A stretch of 64,000 bases of DNA from assembly GCF_004211955.1 (NCBI RefSeq), contig NZ_RHJI01000019.1, forward strand, positions 248,001-312,000. Reading direction: 5' to 3'. The notes under the pieces were generated by a model. The model saw only the letters and a program-made list of their open reading frames with translations, ran no database searches and had not been told where the DNA came from. Source of the stretch: Escherichia sp. E1V33. GTDB taxonomy: Bacteria > Pseudomonadota > Gammaproteobacteria > Enterobacterales > Enterobacteriaceae. Shown here in pieces: positions 40,482 through 53,021 of this stretch (position 1 is its first letter; every line of letters starts with the position of its first letter). The position numbers and the translations under genes are program-made.

Positions 40482-42329
40482 TCAGATTGACAGCTTCTTG
40501 ACGCGCTTGCCGCCATATAGCAGGTTTACGATGGCACGCGTACCGACAATCGCGGTAAACATCGACGTCGCCACACCGATACCGGTAGTAATCGCGAACC
40601 CTTTAATTGCCCCGGTACCCACTGCGTACAGGATGATGACTTTAATCAGCGTGGTGATGTTCGCATCGAAGATGGAACTGAACGCGCCACGATAACCTTC
40701 ATCAATTGCCTGCTGCACAGTACGTCCGTTGCTTAACTCTTCTTTAATACGTTCGTTGATCAGTACGTTCGCATCGACCGCTACCGCAAGGGTTAAGACG
40801 ATACCCGCGATCCCCGGCATACTCAGCGTCGCGCCAGGCAACAGCGACATAATGCCGACAATTAAGATCAAGTTCGCAATCAGAGCACTGGTCGCAATCA
40901 GACCAAACTTCTTATAGAAGAGGATCATGAACAGAATAGAAACCAGCAGACCGGCGAGACATGCCTCCAGCCCCTGTTCAATGTTCTGCATACCCAGGGT
41001 CGGACCAATGGTACGTTCTTCAACAATCTGAATCGGTGCAATCAACGCACCGGCACGCAGCAGCAGCGACAACTGACGCGCTTCGTTCGGGTTGTTGATA
41101 CCAGTGATACGGAAGCTGTTACCCAGACGAGACTGGATATTCGCGATGTTAATCACCTCTTCCTGTTTCACCAGAACCGCACGACCATTAGCATCTTTCT
41201 TACCGCTGTCTTTGTACTCCACAAACAGGGTCGCCATCGGTTTGCCGATGTTGTCCTTAGTGAAGTTCGACATGATGTTACCACCTGCGCTGTCGAGCGA
41301 GATGTTAACCTGCGGCTGGTTATATTCGTCCTGGCTGGAAGTAGAGTCGGTGATATGGTCACCGGTCAGAATTACGCGTTTGTACAGCACAACCGGCTGA
41401 CCTTCGCGGGTCTGTTTCACTTCAGAGTCGCCCGGTACACGGCCAGATGCGGCAGCGGCCTGGTCAATGTTGGTGTTTACCAGACGGAACTCCAGCGTCG
41501 CGGTCGCGCCAAGAATCTCTTTCGCGCGAGCGGTATCCTGAATACCTGGCAGCTCAACGACAATGCGGTCTGCGCCCTGACGTTGTACTACAGGCTCCGC
41601 CACACCAAGCTGGTTTACACGGTTACGCAGGATGTTAATGTTCTGCTGCACCGCATATTCACGCGCTTCACTGAGACGCGCATCGCTCATGACCGCGCGC
41701 AGCTGGTTGCTGCCCTGGCTGCTAATCACCAGGTCCGGATGACGCTTGCTCAGATACGCAATGGCTTCATCACGGGCGTTGCCATCGCGGAAAGTGATGC
41801 TCAGACCGTAATTATTTTCTTTACGAACAGTGGTATACGGGATGCCTTTTTCACGCAGGTCGCTGCGCAGGCTATCGATATTTTGTTCCTGGAGTTTGCC
41901 AAGCGCAGTGTCCATATCCACTTCCATCAGGAAGTGAACGCCGCCACGCAAGTCAAGACCGAGCTTCATCGGCTCGGCGTGAATAGCTGCCAGCCAGCGC
42001 GGCGTGGCCGGGGCAAGGTTAAGCGCCACGACATATTTGTCACCCAGAATGCCCATTAATGCTTCACGAGCGCGTAGCTGGGTGTCAGTGGAGTCGAAGC
42101 GCGCAAGAATAGCGCCCTCTTCCAGTGCCACAGACTTAGCAGTTATTTTTTCTTCTTGTAACGTTTTCTGGACCTGGATCAGCGTTTGCTCACTGGCGGC
42201 GACTCCGCGCGCACCAGTGATCTGAACAGCCGGATCCTCACCAAACAGGTTGGGAAGCGCATACAGCAGACCGATGACAATCACCACGATCAGCATGACG
42301 TACTTCCACAAAGGATAACGGTTTAACAC
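40482..42329 (-). CDS. secD: SecD, Sec translocon accessory subunit
   Basis: A 615-residue inner-membrane protein with six helices and a large periplasmic region (P1 head and base, about 30-450). The [15 protein letters not shown] signature, the conserved Asp in the TM4 segment [23 protein letters not shown] (proton path), and the C-terminal helices are intact. It lies 27 bases after yajC. SecD, SecF and YajC form a complex with YidC. Confidence 0.98.
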   Translation of the reverse strand: MLNRYPLWKYVMLIVVIVIGLLYALPNLFGEDPAVQITGARGVAASEQTLIQVQKTLQEEKITAKSVALEEGAILARFDSTDTQLRAREALMGILGDKYVVALNLAPATPRWLAAIHAEPMKLGLDLRGGVHFLMEVDMDTALGKLQEQNIDSLRSDLREKGIPYTTVRKENNYGLSITFRDGNARDEAIAYLSKRHPDLVISSQGSNQLRAVMSDARLSEAREYAVQQNINILRNRVNQLGVAEPVVQRQGADRIVVELPGIQDTARAKEILGATATLEFRLVNTNIDQAAAASGRVPGDSEVKQTREGQPVVLYKRVILTGDHITDSTSSQDEYNQPQVNISLDSAGGNIMSNFTKDNIGKPMATLFVEYKDSGKKDANGRAVLVKQEEVINIANIQSRLGNSFRITGINNPNEARQLSLLLRAGALIAPIQIVEERTIGPTLGMQNIEQGLEACLAGLLVSILFMILFYKKFGLIATSALIANLILIVGIMSLLPGATLSMPGIAGIVLTLAVAVDANVLINERIKEELSNGRTVQQAIDEGYRGAFSSIFDANITTLIKVIILYAVGTGAIKGFAITTGIGVATSMFTAIVGTRAIVNLLYGGKRVKKLSI

Positions 42330-42356
42330 GGCAATTCCCTTAGGGAAAAATTTTAA

Positions 42357-42689
42357 TTACAGCGCCTTCATGGTGCCTTTCGGCAGAACGGCGGCTACGA
42401 AGTCACGTTTAATAACTACTTCAGTGGTGTCATTCAGCGCGATAGCAATGTAGCCGTTTTCTGCTACTTTGGTTACGCGACCGACCAGGCCACCGTTCGT
42501 CAGCACTTCATCACCTTTCGCGATGGAGTCCATCAGCTTTTTGTGTTCTTTGGTGCGCTTCTGCTGTGGGCGCAGGATCATGAAATAGAAAATCAGACCG
42601 AATACCACCAGCATCAAAATCAAAGACATCGGGCTACCTTGTGCCGGAGCACCCGTTGCCGCTACCGCATCAGAAATAAAAAAGCTCAT
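42357..42689 (-). CDS. yajC: YajC, Sec translocon accessory protein
   Basis: A 110-residue protein with one membrane helix (about 19-40, PMSLILMLVVFGLIFYFMIL) and a basic cytosolic domain (GGLVGRVTKVAENGYIAIAL). It binds SecDF and AcrB. The ATG at 42689 follows GAGGGAAATTTA; the longer frame overlaps tgt. It sits between tgt and secD on the same strand. Confidence 0.97.
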   Translation of the reverse strand: MSFFISDAVAATGAPAQGSPMSLILMLVVFGLIFYFMILRPQQKRTKEHKKLMDSIAKGDEVLTNGGLVGRVTKVAENGYIAIALNDTTEVVIKRDFVAAVLPKGTMKAL

Positions 42690-42711
42690 TAAATTTCCCT
42701 CATTATTAATA

Positions 42712-43854
<1,143 letters not shown>

Positions 43855-43893
43855 TCAGAAAAACAGTCCAACGTTTAAACCAGCGCCGCGGAA

Positions 43894-44964
43894 TTACTCC
43901 CCGACGCGCTCATTAATTGCCTGCGGATTGTACGTGATAAACATCGCATCGCCGTAACTAAAAAAGCGATATTTCTCTTCTACCGCCGCTTTATAGGCGT
44001 TCATAGTGTGTTGATAACCGGCAAATGCTGAAACCAGCATAATCAGCGTTGACTCCGGCAGGTGGAAGTTAGTCACCAGCGCATCGACCACTTTGTACTG
44101 GAAGCCGGGATAGATAAAGATTTGTGTATCATCGAAAAACGGTTCAATCAGATCGTTTTTCGCCGCCTGGGCCGCGCTCTCAAGCGAGCGAACAGAGGTG
44201 GTGCCAACCGCAATCACCCGGTTACCACGTGCTTTAGCAGCCAGCACTGCGTCAACCACATCCTGCGGCACTTCAGCGTATTCTGAGTGCATGATGTGGT
44301 CTTCAATGGTGTCGACGCGTACCGGCTGGAACGTACCTGCGCCTACGTGCAGGGTCACGAACGCCATCTCCACGCCTTTGGCGCGCAATTTTTCAAGCAA
44401 AGGTTCGTCAAAATGCAGCCCAGCAGTCGGGGCCGCTACTGCGCCCGGTTTTTCGCTATAAACCGTTTGATAAAGTTCGCGGTCTGCATCTTCGTCCGGA
44501 CGGTCGATATACGGCGGCAGTGGCATATGGCCGATGCTGTTAAGAATATCCAGCACCGAACGCTCATCATTAAATTCGACTTCAAACAGCGCGCCGTGAC
44601 GAGCGGTCATTGTTGCTTTGATGCTTTCGTCATCGCCCAGCAGCAATTCAGCGCCCGGTTTTGGTGCTTTCGAGGCGCGAATATGCGCGAGAATGCGTTT
44701 GTCGTCGAGCATCCGCTCAACCAGCACTTCAATTTTACCGCCGCTGGCTTTACGCCCAAACAGACGCGCCGGGATCACGCGGGTATTGTTAAAAACCAGA
44801 AGATCGCCGGGGTTGAGCTTATCGAGTAAATCGGTGAAAGTACCGTGCGTCAGCGCGCCCGTCGGCCCGTCCAGCGACAGTAAACGACAGCTACTGCGTT
44901 CAGGCATTGGATAGTGGGCAATCAGGGATTCGGGCAATTCAAAGGAGAAATCGGTAACGCGCAT
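43894..44964 (-). CDS. queA: QueA, SAM:tRNA ribosyltransferase-isomerase
   Basis: A 356-residue enzyme that moves the ribose of S-adenosylmethionine to preQ1 at tRNA position 34, giving epoxyqueuosine. Conserved segments include [14 protein letters not shown] near the N-terminus, [15 protein letters not shown] and [13 protein letters not shown]. It begins the queA-tgt-yajC-secDF series and is divergent from acpH across 92 bases. Confidence 0.98.
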   Translation of the reverse strand: MRVTDFSFELPESLIAHYPMPERSSCRLLSLDGPTGALTHGTFTDLLDKLNPGDLLVFNNTRVIPARLFGRKASGGKIEVLVERMLDDKRILAHIRASKAPKPGAELLLGDDESIKATMTARHGALFEVEFNDERSVLDILNSIGHMPLPPYIDRPDEDADRELYQTVYSEKPGAVAAPTAGLHFDEPLLEKLRAKGVEMAFVTLHVGAGTFQPVRVDTIEDHIMHSEYAEVPQDVVDAVLAAKARGNRVIAVGTTSVRSLESAAQAAKNDLIEPFFDDTQIFIYPGFQYKVVDALVTNFHLPESTLIMLVSAFAGYQHTMNAYKAAVEEKYRFFSYGDAMFITYNPQAINERVGE

Positions 44965-45056
44965 GACACTGACTCAGACTAAAATAAGAGGCGGGTAGTC
45001 TAGTGCCGGGGCGCTCTCCCTGCAACCTTTACCCCCCTTTGGATAGAATATAATCG

Positions 45057-45638
45057 ATGAATTTTTTAGCTCACCTGCATTTAGCTCACCTGGCGGAAAG
45101 CTCGCTTTCCGGCAACTTACTGGCTGATTTTGTTCGCGGAAATCCTGACGAAAGTTTTCCGCCCGACGTGGTCGCAGGTATTCATATGCATCGGCGAATC
45201 GACGTATTAACCGACAATCTGCCGGAAGTCCGCGAAGCGCGGGAGTGGTTTCGCACCGAAACGCGCCGTGTCGCGCCTATTACGCTGGATGTCATGTGGG
45301 ATCACTTTCTTTCCCGACACTGGTCGCAGCTGTCGCCGGACTTTCCGCTACAGGAATTTGTCTGTTATGCCCGCGAGCAAGTGATCACTATTCTACCGGA
45401 CTCACCGCCGCGCTTTATCAATCTGAATAACTACTTGTGGTCAGAGCAATGGCTGGTGCGCTATCGCGATATGGATTTCATCCAGAGCGTGTTAAACGGT
45501 ATGGCAAGCCGTCGCCCACGTCTGGATGCTCTGCGTGACTCCTGGTACGATTTAGACGCCCATTACGACGCCCTTGAAACCCGCTTCTGGCAGTTTTATC
45601 CGCGGATGATGGCGCAGGCTTCACGCAAGGTGTTGTAA
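45057..45638 (+). CDS. acpH: AcpH, acyl-carrier-protein phosphodiesterase
   Basis: A 193-residue hydrolase that removes 4'-phosphopantetheine from holo-ACP. The family motif DFVRGN (with metal-binding Asp24) and the HD-type [11 protein letters not shown] are visible; [10 protein letters not shown] is the conserved start of this family, supporting the ATG at 45057. No clear Shine-Dalgarno sequence precedes it, and a TATAAT hexamer ends only 2 bases before the ATG. It is convergent with malZ with just 4 bases between stops. Confidence 0.95.
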   Translation: MNFLAHLHLAHLAESSLSGNLLADFVRGNPDESFPPDVVAGIHMHRRIDVLTDNLPEVREAREWFRTETRRVAPITLDVMWDHFLSRHWSQLSPDFPLQEFVCYAREQVITILPDSPPRFINLNNYLWSEQWLVRYRDMDFIQSVLNGMASRRPRLDALRDSWYDLDAHYDALETRFWQFYPRMMAQASRKVL

Positions 45639-45642
45639 GGTA

Positions 45643-47457
45643 TTAATTCATCCACACCGTGGCTGATATCGCGGGCAACGTCAGGATCCCATCTACCCGT
45701 TGTCCGTTCCCTTCTTTGCATTGCCATTGCGCGACATTAAGCAACGGCGACGCGGGTAGCACGACTTCACACGCTTCACCACGGTTAATTGCCACCAGCA
45801 CACGCTGCTGATTGAGCACACGCACAAATACCACCACGTTATCTTCGGCATACAGCACCTGACAGCCCCCACGACGCAATGCCAGACTCTTCTTACGCAG
45901 CGCAATCATTCGCTGGTACAGCGCGAATAGCTCCGTATCTTGTTTTTCCGGGTCCCAGGGAAAAGGTTTACGACAAAACGGATCGTTTTTGCCGTCCACG
46001 CCCACTTCATCGCCGTAATAAATACACGGCACACCAGGCCAGGTAAACAGCCAGACGACCGCCAGTGGCAGACGCGCAACATCCCGCCCGAGTAACGTTT
46101 TAAATCGCGCAGTATCGTGGCTATCGAGCTGGTTAAACATACGCAGTTGCTGTTGGTGAGAAAGCCCCGCACGATAATTGTCCATCCAGGTCATACAGAT
46201 TTGAGCATCAATCTGCTGCGGATCGTAAGAGACGTCGGTATTAGCGAGAAAGCCCCACAGCGGAAAAGTAAAGCCGCGATAGTTCATTGATGCATCTTCC
46301 ACATCGGCCTGTAGCCATTGCCGCGCATCGCCAAAATATTCACCGACAATGTACGCTTCCGGCTGAGTTTCTTTCGCCGCCTCAGTGATACCGGCGACAT
46401 GCTGCAAATTATTGCGCGCGCCGCCCGCTTCCCCCAGCATATGCACCACGTCCAGCCGCCAGCCATCCATATTCCACGGCGCTTTCAGCCAGTGACGAAC
46501 AATGCTGTCTTCACCGCGATATATTTCATTCACCAGACTTTCCGACTGATAATCCAATTTTGGCAGGCTGGCATAGCCCAACCAGTCGAGCGCCGTACCG
46601 TCATCGCGAAACGAGTACCAGTCGCGCCAGGGCGATTCGGGGTTATGACAAGCGCCGCCCGTCCCGCGATTGTGCCTGTCAAACCAGGCATGAGAATCGC
46701 CACTGTGGTTAAACACGCCGTCCAGCATCAGCCGCATCCCTTGCTGCTGCGTGTTATGTCTTAAACGCAGCAACGCCCCGTCGCCGCCAAACTGCGGATC
46801 GACGTGGCGATAATCTTCAGTATCGTATTTATGCACGCTGGGCGCTTTAAACACCGGGTTAAGATACAGCGCCGTCACGCCGAGTTTTTTCAGGTACGGC
46901 AGTTTTTCGCTTATCCCGTCCAGATCGCCGCCATAGAACGTTGATCCGCCCGCCTGTGCCGTGACTGGTTCATCCCAGTCACGCAATATGATTTCCTGCC
47001 CGGCAGCGTGATGATAATAGACATGATCCTGATCGGCATTACGAGGCAGACTGCGGGCAAAACGATCCGGGAAGATCTGATAAAAAATCTGATCTGCCGC
47101 CCATTGTGGTCCGATATCCGGCACATCAACGGCAAACTGTTCCAGCCGTGCTGGCGGTATTGGGCTGAAACCTTGCGGCGTAAACCAACGCTGGCGATCG
47201 TGCCACAGCAATTTGAAACTGTAGCGCCGCCGTGGTTGCCCGGTAACGAGAGAGAGCGCTCCCCGCCACGCCGTCACGCCAGGCTGCGGCTGGCTGCGCT
47301 GTTTATGCATCGGTACTGATATTTCTTCGTTATCGTTTTCCATGCGCAACATAATGCGCTGTGGCGGCTCTTCGCCCGTCAGCCACAGTGTAATAAGCAG
47401 TTGATCTTTGCTTTGCTTAACAAACGGGGACACCGGCAGGTGCCATGCATTTAACAT
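45643..47457 (-). CDS. malZ: MalZ, maltodextrin glucosidase
   Basis: A 604-residue cytosolic GH13 enzyme that removes glucose from the reducing end of maltodextrins. An N-terminal beta-domain (about 1-130) precedes the (beta/alpha)8 barrel. The nucleophile Asp is in [11 protein letters not shown], the acid Glu in [10 protein letters not shown], and the third acid in FNQLDSHDT. Two adjacent ATGs exist; I chose the second, with better spacing from AGGGGAA. Many substitutions against K-12, as I recall (for example GALSLVTG in the N-domain). A MalT-like site lies upstream. Confidence 0.96.
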   Translation of the reverse strand: MLNAWHLPVSPFVKQSKDQLLITLWLTGEEPPQRIMLRMENDNEEISVPMHKQRSQPQPGVTAWRGALSLVTGQPRRRYSFKLLWHDRQRWFTPQGFSPIPPARLEQFAVDVPDIGPQWAADQIFYQIFPDRFARSLPRNADQDHVYYHHAAGQEIILRDWDEPVTAQAGGSTFYGGDLDGISEKLPYLKKLGVTALYLNPVFKAPSVHKYDTEDYRHVDPQFGGDGALLRLRHNTQQQGMRLMLDGVFNHSGDSHAWFDRHNRGTGGACHNPESPWRDWYSFRDDGTALDWLGYASLPKLDYQSESLVNEIYRGEDSIVRHWLKAPWNMDGWRLDVVHMLGEAGGARNNLQHVAGITEAAKETQPEAYIVGEYFGDARQWLQADVEDASMNYRGFTFPLWGFLANTDVSYDPQQIDAQICMTWMDNYRAGLSHQQQLRMFNQLDSHDTARFKTLLGRDVARLPLAVVWLFTWPGVPCIYYGDEVGVDGKNDPFCRKPFPWDPEKQDTELFALYQRMIALRKKSLALRRGGCQVLYAEDNVVVFVRVLNQQRVLVAINRGEACEVVLPASPLLNVAQWQCKEGNGQRVDGILTLPAISATVWMN

Positions 47458-47535
47458 CATAATTCCCCTGCGATTAAAATGTGTTCACCTTGCCATAGCC
47501 TAATGCAGGATCAATCATCATCTGAAGGATATTTG

Positions 47536-47545
47536 GGGGAGGAGG
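47536..47545 (+). promoter_or_regulatory. Candidate MalT box upstream of malZ
   Basis: GGGGAGGAGG matches the MalT consensus GGGGA(T/G)GAGG at every position, 79 bases before the malZ start, oriented away from the gene. K-12 malZ is MalT-dependent. A partial second copy (GGGGGCGG) follows at 47548-47555. Confidence 0.6.
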
Positions 47546-47570
47546 ACGGGGGCGGATACTTTTCGGAATA

Positions 47571-47599
47571 GCCGGATCAGGTTTTGCTCCTGATCCGGC
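47571..47599 (-). terminator. Hairpin after proY
   Basis: Perfect 11-bp stem GCCGGATCAGG/CCTGATCCGGC with a 7-base loop, 15 bases after proY. There is no clear T run on the minus strand, so it may be a 3'-protecting stem rather than an intrinsic terminator. Confidence 0.6.
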
Positions 47600-47614
47600 G
47601 ACAAAAGGCAGGAA

Positions 47615-48988
47615 TTAGTGGTTTTCTGCCAACTGACGATCGTGGCGGCGTTTAAACATCCAGCCAATCAACAGCACCACAATCCACGCAAAACCAACAT
47701 ACAGAGAGATGCGCGTTTCAGGGTGATAACCAATCAGCCCGATGATAAAGACCAGGAAAATCAGCCCCGCGATGGTTGTTGCCACCCCGCCAGGAACTTT
47801 AAATTTCAGCGCTTTAACTTCTTCTGGCGGTAGACGGCGACGGAAGGCAATCTGCGACAGCAGGATCATAATCCACACCCACACGGTGGCGAAGGTCGCC
47901 AGCGAGGCGATCACCAGGAAGACGTTTTCCGGCATGATGTAGTTCAGATACACCGCAAACAGCAGCGCAGTGGTCATTACCAGCACCGTGACCCACGGAA
48001 TACCGCGACGCGACGTTTTGCTAAAGATTTTCGGCGCGCTACCCTGCTCTGCCATGCCGTGCAGCATACGGCCTACGCCAAACACGTCGCTGTTAATTGC
48101 CGACAACGAGGCTGTCAGCACAACGAAGTTAAGAATGCTGGCGGCAAAGGTAATCCCCAAATGCTGGAACGTCAGCACGAACGGGCTACCAGCAGTACCT
48201 ACCTGATTCCACGGATAGATAGACATAATGACGAACAGCGTACCAACATAGAACACCAGAATACGCATCGGCACTGAGTTAATCGCGCGCGGAATAGACT
48301 TCTCCGGCTCTTTCGCTTCACCGGCGGTAATACCAATAATTTCAATACCACCGTAGGCAAACATCACCATTTGCAACGACATCACCATGCCAAGCCAGCC
48401 GTTACTGAAGAAGCCACCGTTGCTCCACAGGTTATGGATACCGGTCGGTTGCCCGCCGTTGCCAATCCCCCAAATGATGATGCCGAAACCGGCAACGATC
48501 ATGATGATAATGGTGGCAACTTTAAAGAACGAGAACCAGAACTCCAGCTCGCCAAACACTTTCACGCTCATCAGGTTAATGGCGCAGATGATCAACACCA
48601 CGCTCAGTACCCAAATCCAGTGCGGCACCGTCGGGAACCAGACGCCCATATAGATACCGAAAGCGGTCACATCGGCGATGGCGACAATCAGGATTTCAAA
48701 GCAGTAGGTCCAGCCGGTGATATAACCTGCCAGCGGGCCAAGGTTTTCCTGCGCGTAACGCGAGAAAGAGCTGGCGGCCGGGTTATGTACCGACATTTCC
48801 CCCAGCGCACGCATAATGATATACGCGGCGACACCACCGATAATATAGGCCAACAACACGCTCGGTCCGGCCATTTTGATGGCGTCTGCCGAACCGTAAA
48901 ACAACCCGGTGCCAATTGCTGAACCCAGTGCCATAAAGCGTATGTGTCGGGTACTTAGCCCACGCTTTAGCTTGTTCTTACTTTCCAT
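47615..48988 (-). CDS. proY: ProY, amino-acid permease (proline-specific type)
   Basis: A 457-residue inner-membrane permease of the APC superfamily amino-acid transporter family with 12 helices. The first helix carries [16 protein letters not shown], the substrate-binding loop of the family. The ATG at 48988 is preceded by TTAGGAATTG. E. coli ProY has been called a cryptic proline transporter; its true substrate is uncertain (histidine has been proposed). It follows brnQ on the same strand behind a strong terminator. Confidence 0.94.
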   Translation of the reverse strand: MESKNKLKRGLSTRHIRFMALGSAIGTGLFYGSADAIKMAGPSVLLAYIIGGVAAYIIMRALGEMSVHNPAASSFSRYAQENLGPLAGYITGWTYCFEILIVAIADVTAFGIYMGVWFPTVPHWIWVLSVVLIICAINLMSVKVFGELEFWFSFFKVATIIIMIVAGFGIIIWGIGNGGQPTGIHNLWSNGGFFSNGWLGMVMSLQMVMFAYGGIEIIGITAGEAKEPEKSIPRAINSVPMRILVFYVGTLFVIMSIYPWNQVGTAGSPFVLTFQHLGITFAASILNFVVLTASLSAINSDVFGVGRMLHGMAEQGSAPKIFSKTSRRGIPWVTVLVMTTALLFAVYLNYIMPENVFLVIASLATFATVWVWIMILLSQIAFRRRLPPEEVKALKFKVPGGVATTIAGLIFLVFIIGLIGYHPETRISLYVGFAWIVVLLIGWMFKRRHDRQLAENH

Positions 48989-49012
48989 CAATTCCTAACC
49001 CATCAACACAAT

Positions 49013-49044
49013 AAAAAACCACGGGGCATCGCAGCCCCGTGGTT
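49013..49044 (-). terminator. Terminator between brnQ and proY
   Basis: Perfect 9-bp stem CCACGGGGC/GCCCCGTGG with a 6-base loop, flanked by A on one side and T on the other. On the minus strand it is followed by six T. It lies 20 bases after brnQ and 25 bases before proY, so proY expression needs read-through or another promoter. Confidence 0.85.
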
Positions 49045-49063
49045 AAAACAAATGTTCAGTGAT

Positions 49064-50383
49064 TTAGTGAGCGCTGGAGGTCACCTGACGACCTGCCGCG
49101 CGATCCCAGATAATGGCCAGAACCACCATCACCACTGTTGGCATTAACCACGCCAGACCTTGTTCGGCCAGCGGTAAACGCTGCGCCCAGGACGGTAAGA
49201 TATCGCTGAATGCAGATGCTTTGATCCCGTCGAGAATACCAAAAAGCAGGCTGATAAACATCGGCGGAGCAATCACGCGGGACGAATTATGCCACCATGA
49301 GCGTGTAAAACTTAATACAACCAGTGCGATGCACGGCGGATAAATAGCGGTCAGCACCGGTACGGAGATCTGGATCAGCTGGCTTAAGCCGAGGTTAGAA
49401 ACCACCATCGAGAAGCCGCCGAGGATAAACACCAGCGTACGATAAGAGAGCGGTACGTACTGGGCAAAGAATTCTGCACAAGCACAGGTCAAGCCAACTG
49501 CCGTTACCAGGCAGGCGATGAAGATTAACGCCGCCAGCAGGAAGCTACCGCCGCCGCCAAAGGTGTGCTGAACGTAAGCATGCAGAATAGCAGCGCCGTT
49601 TGCAGACTGATCGACCAGCGACGCGCTGTCTGAACCCAGACGGAACAGCGCCAGGTACAGCAGAGTCAGACCAACACCCGCCATCAGGCCAGCCCAGACG
49701 GTATAACGGGTCAGCAGACGCGCTTCGGTAACGCCACGAGAACGCGCCGCGTTAACAATAACGATGCCAAACACCATCGCGCCCAGCGTATCCATTGTCA
49801 GATAGCCGTTGACGAAGCCGTTAGAAAACGCAGCGTTTTGATAAGCCTCAGTCGCCGAGCTAATCGAACCCGCAGGCCAGACAATTGCCGCAACAGACAG
49901 GATGACCAGCGCGATAATTTTCAGCGGCGCAAGGAAGTTGCCCACGGTATCCAGCAGCTTGCCCGGATAGAGCGAAACCAGAATAACGATAGCGAAATAG
50001 ACCAGGCTGTAGATAAACAGCGGCAGTGCAGAGTCACCCGTCAGCGGCGCAATGCCCACTTCAAAGGAGACGGTTGCCGTACGCGGTGTTGCAAACAGTG
50101 GCCCTACCGCCAGGTAGCAGACCGTTGCCAGCAGCACGCCTGCAACTTTACCGATTGGTGTGCTCAGACTGTCAACGCCGCCGCCAACTTTTGCCAGCGC
50201 CACTACCGTTAATACCGGCAGACCAACGGCAGTAATGAGGAAGCCGAATGCCGCAGTCCAGACGTGTTCGCCTGCCTGCAAACCGACCATAGGAGGGAAA
50301 ATAATGTTACCTGCGCCAACGAACAACGCAAATGTCATAAAGCCCAGAGCGATGATATCGCGCGATCTTAACTGATGGGTCAT
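49064..50383 (-). CDS. brnQ: BrnQ, branched-chain amino-acid:cation symporter
   Basis: A 439-residue inner-membrane LIV-II type transporter with 12 helices that takes up Leu, Ile and Val. The N-terminal segment [20 protein letters not shown] matches the family signature. It is followed by proY. The 406-base region upstream separates it from phoR. Confidence 0.97.
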   Translation of the reverse strand: MTHQLRSRDIIALGFMTFALFVGAGNIIFPPMVGLQAGEHVWTAAFGFLITAVGLPVLTVVALAKVGGGVDSLSTPIGKVAGVLLATVCYLAVGPLFATPRTATVSFEVGIAPLTGDSALPLFIYSLVYFAIVILVSLYPGKLLDTVGNFLAPLKIIALVILSVAAIVWPAGSISSATEAYQNAAFSNGFVNGYLTMDTLGAMVFGIVIVNAARSRGVTEARLLTRYTVWAGLMAGVGLTLLYLALFRLGSDSASLVDQSANGAAILHAYVQHTFGGGGSFLLAALIFIACLVTAVGLTCACAEFFAQYVPLSYRTLVFILGGFSMVVSNLGLSQLIQISVPVLTAIYPPCIALVVLSFTRSWWHNSSRVIAPPMFISLLFGILDGIKASAFSDILPSWAQRLPLAEQGLAWLMPTVVMVVLAIIWDRAAGRQVTSSAH

Positions 50384-50789
50384 AAATCATACTGCCTGTG
50401 GATGTGGTGTTGTAACGTTAAATTTTTGTGCCAATCCCTGGGGATGATACAGCGGTATTTTTAAACAATTTTAGCGGGAAACACTCCCGACCAGACGCGG
50501 CGAAGAATAGTTTTTCGATTTACCGCTTGAATGCAGTCAGTATGACAGCATCTGATGCGCAATTTAAACGCTTATAACGTTTTAAAGCAAGGAGGGATCT
50601 AAAAACCAGAGGGATATAGCGATAAGAAATCACCAACCAGTATAAAACACTATTACCGTGAAAAAGACATGGCTAATCATGCGAACAAAAAATCAGCAGA
50701 CGTTGTAAAATTCAGCGCCGTTTTTGTGACTGCAAAGAAAAAAAGCCAGCATCGGCTGGCTTATGGCAACAAAAAATGACAAAGGCGGA
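50384..50789. other. phoR-brnQ intergenic region
   Basis: A 406-base gap on the minus-strand side between phoR and brnQ. The phoR terminator lies at 50737-50761. The remainder (about 50384-50736) should contain the brnQ promoter; I see AT-rich DNA and no gene or recognisable operator. Confidence 0.6.
50737..50761 (-). terminator. Terminator after phoR
   Basis: Perfect 7-bp stem AGCCAGC/GCTGGCT with tetraloop, followed on the minus strand by a run of T, 29 bases after phoR. Confidence 0.9.
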
Positions 50790-52085
50790 TTAATCACTGT
50801 TTTTGGCAATTAAACGTTCCGGCAGAACAAAACTGAAACGCGTGCCTTTACCCACCGTACTTTCAATATTGAGCCGACTTTCGTGATGATTAACCGCATG
50901 CTTCACGATCGCTAACCCCAACCCGCTACCGCCGGTTTGTCGGGAACGCGCTTTATCAACGCGATAAAAACGCTCGGTCAGGCGCGGGATATGCTCCGGA
51001 GCGATGCCTGGCCCATTATCTTCAACGCTAAGCTCAGCACCGTGCGGCACTCGCTGCCAGCGCACCGTGATATGTGTGCCTTCCGGCGTATGATTCACCG
51101 CGTTATAGACCAGATTCGAAATCGCACTGCGTAGCTGGTCTTCACTGCCAGACACTTTGAGGTTGTTATCTATCTCAAAGGTAATTGTCTGTTTTTGCTG
51201 GCTCAGCGTCTGGGCTTCCCGTTCAACAACGCGTAGCATCATCGGCACATCAACCTTCTCATTCAGCAACTGCGTCGGCGCGGCTTCAATTTTCGACAAT
51301 GTCAGCAACTGCTTCACCAGCCCTTCCATCCGCTGAGTCTGCTCACGCATGGTGTGCAACGCTTTTTCGCGTACCGCGCCTTCGAGCGGCTGCTCATGCA
51401 TCATCTCCAGATAGCCCTGTAACACCGTCAATGGCGTGCGTAACTCATGGCTTACGTTGGCAAAAAAGTTGCGCCGCGCCCCTTCCAGTTGATGCATTTG
51501 CGTGACATCTCGCGCCACCATCAGCAACTGTTTATGGGTATAAGGCATGACGCGAATTTCCAGATGCCGCCCGGTGTTGAGCACCAGATTGAGCGGGCGA
51601 GAAAAATCACGCGTTTTCAGATATTGCGTAAACTCCGGGTAACGCAGCAGGTTAAGGATGTTCTGCCCGTTATCTTCCGGCCAGCGCAGACCAAGAATTT
51701 GTTGCGCCAGACCGTTACACCAGAAAATACCACCCTCTTCCGTGGTCAGTACCACCGCATCGGGCAGTGACTCTGCCCCGCTACGAAAGCGTTTAATAAG
51801 ATTGCCCAGTTCGCGGCGGCGTTTTTTATTACGCAGCTGCATCTGGTGCAAGCCGTACAGCAGCGGTTCCCAGCTACCACGCCCCGGTGGCGGGGTCATA
51901 CTGCGATCCACCCACAGCCACCATGAAAGGCGCAATAAATTCCAGAAATGCCAGATAAGCAGCCCCGTTACCGATGCCAGCAAAAACCAGGGCAGGTAAC
52001 CAAAAAATGCACCCAGGATGAAAGCCGGGAGGCAGCAAAGTAACAGCTCCAGCACCAGCCTTTTCCACGACAGCCGTTCCAGCAC
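50790..52085 (-). CDS. phoR: PhoR, phosphate-regulon sensor kinase
   Basis: A 431-residue inner-membrane histidine kinase that phosphorylates PhoB under phosphate limitation and receives the Pst/PhoU signal. Two N-terminal helices (about 10-60) with almost no periplasmic loop, a PAS domain (about 96-190), the phosphoacceptor His213 in [13 protein letters not shown], and the ATPase boxes NAVNH, DNGPGI and GSGLGLAI. It lies 57 bases after phoB. Confidence 0.98.
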   Translation of the reverse strand: MLERLSWKRLVLELLLCCLPAFILGAFFGYLPWFLLASVTGLLIWHFWNLLRLSWWLWVDRSMTPPPGRGSWEPLLYGLHQMQLRNKKRRRELGNLIKRFRSGAESLPDAVVLTTEEGGIFWCNGLAQQILGLRWPEDNGQNILNLLRYPEFTQYLKTRDFSRPLNLVLNTGRHLEIRVMPYTHKQLLMVARDVTQMHQLEGARRNFFANVSHELRTPLTVLQGYLEMMHEQPLEGAVREKALHTMREQTQRMEGLVKQLLTLSKIEAAPTQLLNEKVDVPMMLRVVEREAQTLSQQKQTITFEIDNNLKVSGSEDQLRSAISNLVYNAVNHTPEGTHITVRWQRVPHGAELSVEDNGPGIAPEHIPRLTERFYRVDKARSRQTGGSGLGLAIVKHAVNHHESRLNIESTVGKGTRFSFVLPERLIAKNSD

Positions 52086-52142
52086 GTAAGATACTCCAGT
52101 TAAGAAATCATAAGCCTTGCTCTGCGTCCGACGAGCAAGGCG

Positions 52143-52832
52143 TTAAAAGCGGGTTGAAAAACGATATCCTGTGCCGCGCACCGTCTGCACCATGCGGTCA
52201 TGCCCGCCGGGCTCCAGTGCTTTACGCAGGCGGCGAATGTGGACATCGACCGTACGATCTTCCACATACACGTTGGTTCCCCAGACGTGGTTTAACAGCT
52301 GCTCGCGGCTGTACACGCGCTCAGGATGCGTCATAAAAAAGTGCAGCAGTTTAAATTCTGTCGGCCCCATCTCCAGCGGCTCTTCACCCGCCATCACCCG
52401 GTGAGATGTCGGGTCCAGACTTAGTCCCTGCATCTCAATCACCTCTTCCACCGCCATTGGCGAAATACGGCGCATTACCGCTTTGATTCGCGCCACCAGC
52501 TCCTTCGGGGAAAACGGCTTGGTGATATAGTCATCCGCGCCAGTTTCAAGGCCGCGCACGCGATCTTCTTCTTCCCCTCTGGCGGTCAACATCACCACTG
52601 GAATATCCCGGGTCATCGACTCGCGCTTGAGGTGTTTGATGAACTGGATACCGGAGCCGCCGGGTAACATCCAGTCGAGAAGAATTAAATCCGGCCAGGG
52701 TTCATTCAGTTGATTCACAGCACTGTCATAATCTTCCGCTTCGACCGGCTGAAAGCCATTTTGCTCGAGCACGAAGCAGACCATTTCACGAATTGGAGCT
52801 TCATCTTCTACGACCAGAATACGTCTCGCCAT
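52143..52832 (-). CDS. phoB: PhoB, phosphate-regulon response regulator
   Basis: A 229-residue OmpR-family regulator. The receiver domain has the acidic pair in VVEDEAP and the phosphorylated Asp53 in [10 protein letters not shown]. The C-terminal winged helix (about 130-229, with [15 protein letters not shown] recognition helix) binds Pho boxes. A Pho box precedes the gene, giving positive autoregulation. It is divergent from sbcD. Confidence 0.98.
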
Positions 52833-52879
52833 GATTTGCCCTGTTGTAATAAATAGATTGCGATCGTTAATGCGACGTC

Positions 52880-52912
52880 ATTATGCGTCAGATTTATGAC
52901 AGATTTATGAAA
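52880..52912 (-). promoter_or_regulatory. Pho box and -10 region of phoB
   Basis: On the minus strand the two halves TTTCATAAATCTGTCATAAA and TCTG (52889-52912) form two CTGTCATAAAT-type direct repeats 11 bases apart, as in a PhoB-dependent promoter. A CATAAT -10 hexamer follows at 52880-52885, about 50 bases before the phoB start. Confidence 0.88.
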
Positions 52913-52984
52913 AACACGTCGCACATCCCTTCAGGTTATTGATTTCCGTGGTGCAGAAAAAAGCAAATAACATACTTGTTTGGG

Positions 52985-52990
52985 TATAAT
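52985..52990 (+). promoter_or_regulatory. Candidate -10 box of sbcDC
   Basis: A consensus TATAAT 32 bases before the sbcD ATG. I cannot find a good -35 hexamer at 16-18 bases, so the assignment is tentative. Confidence 0.45.
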
Positions 52991-53021
52991 CGCGGCCATG
53001 CTTTTTCGCCAGGGAATCGTT

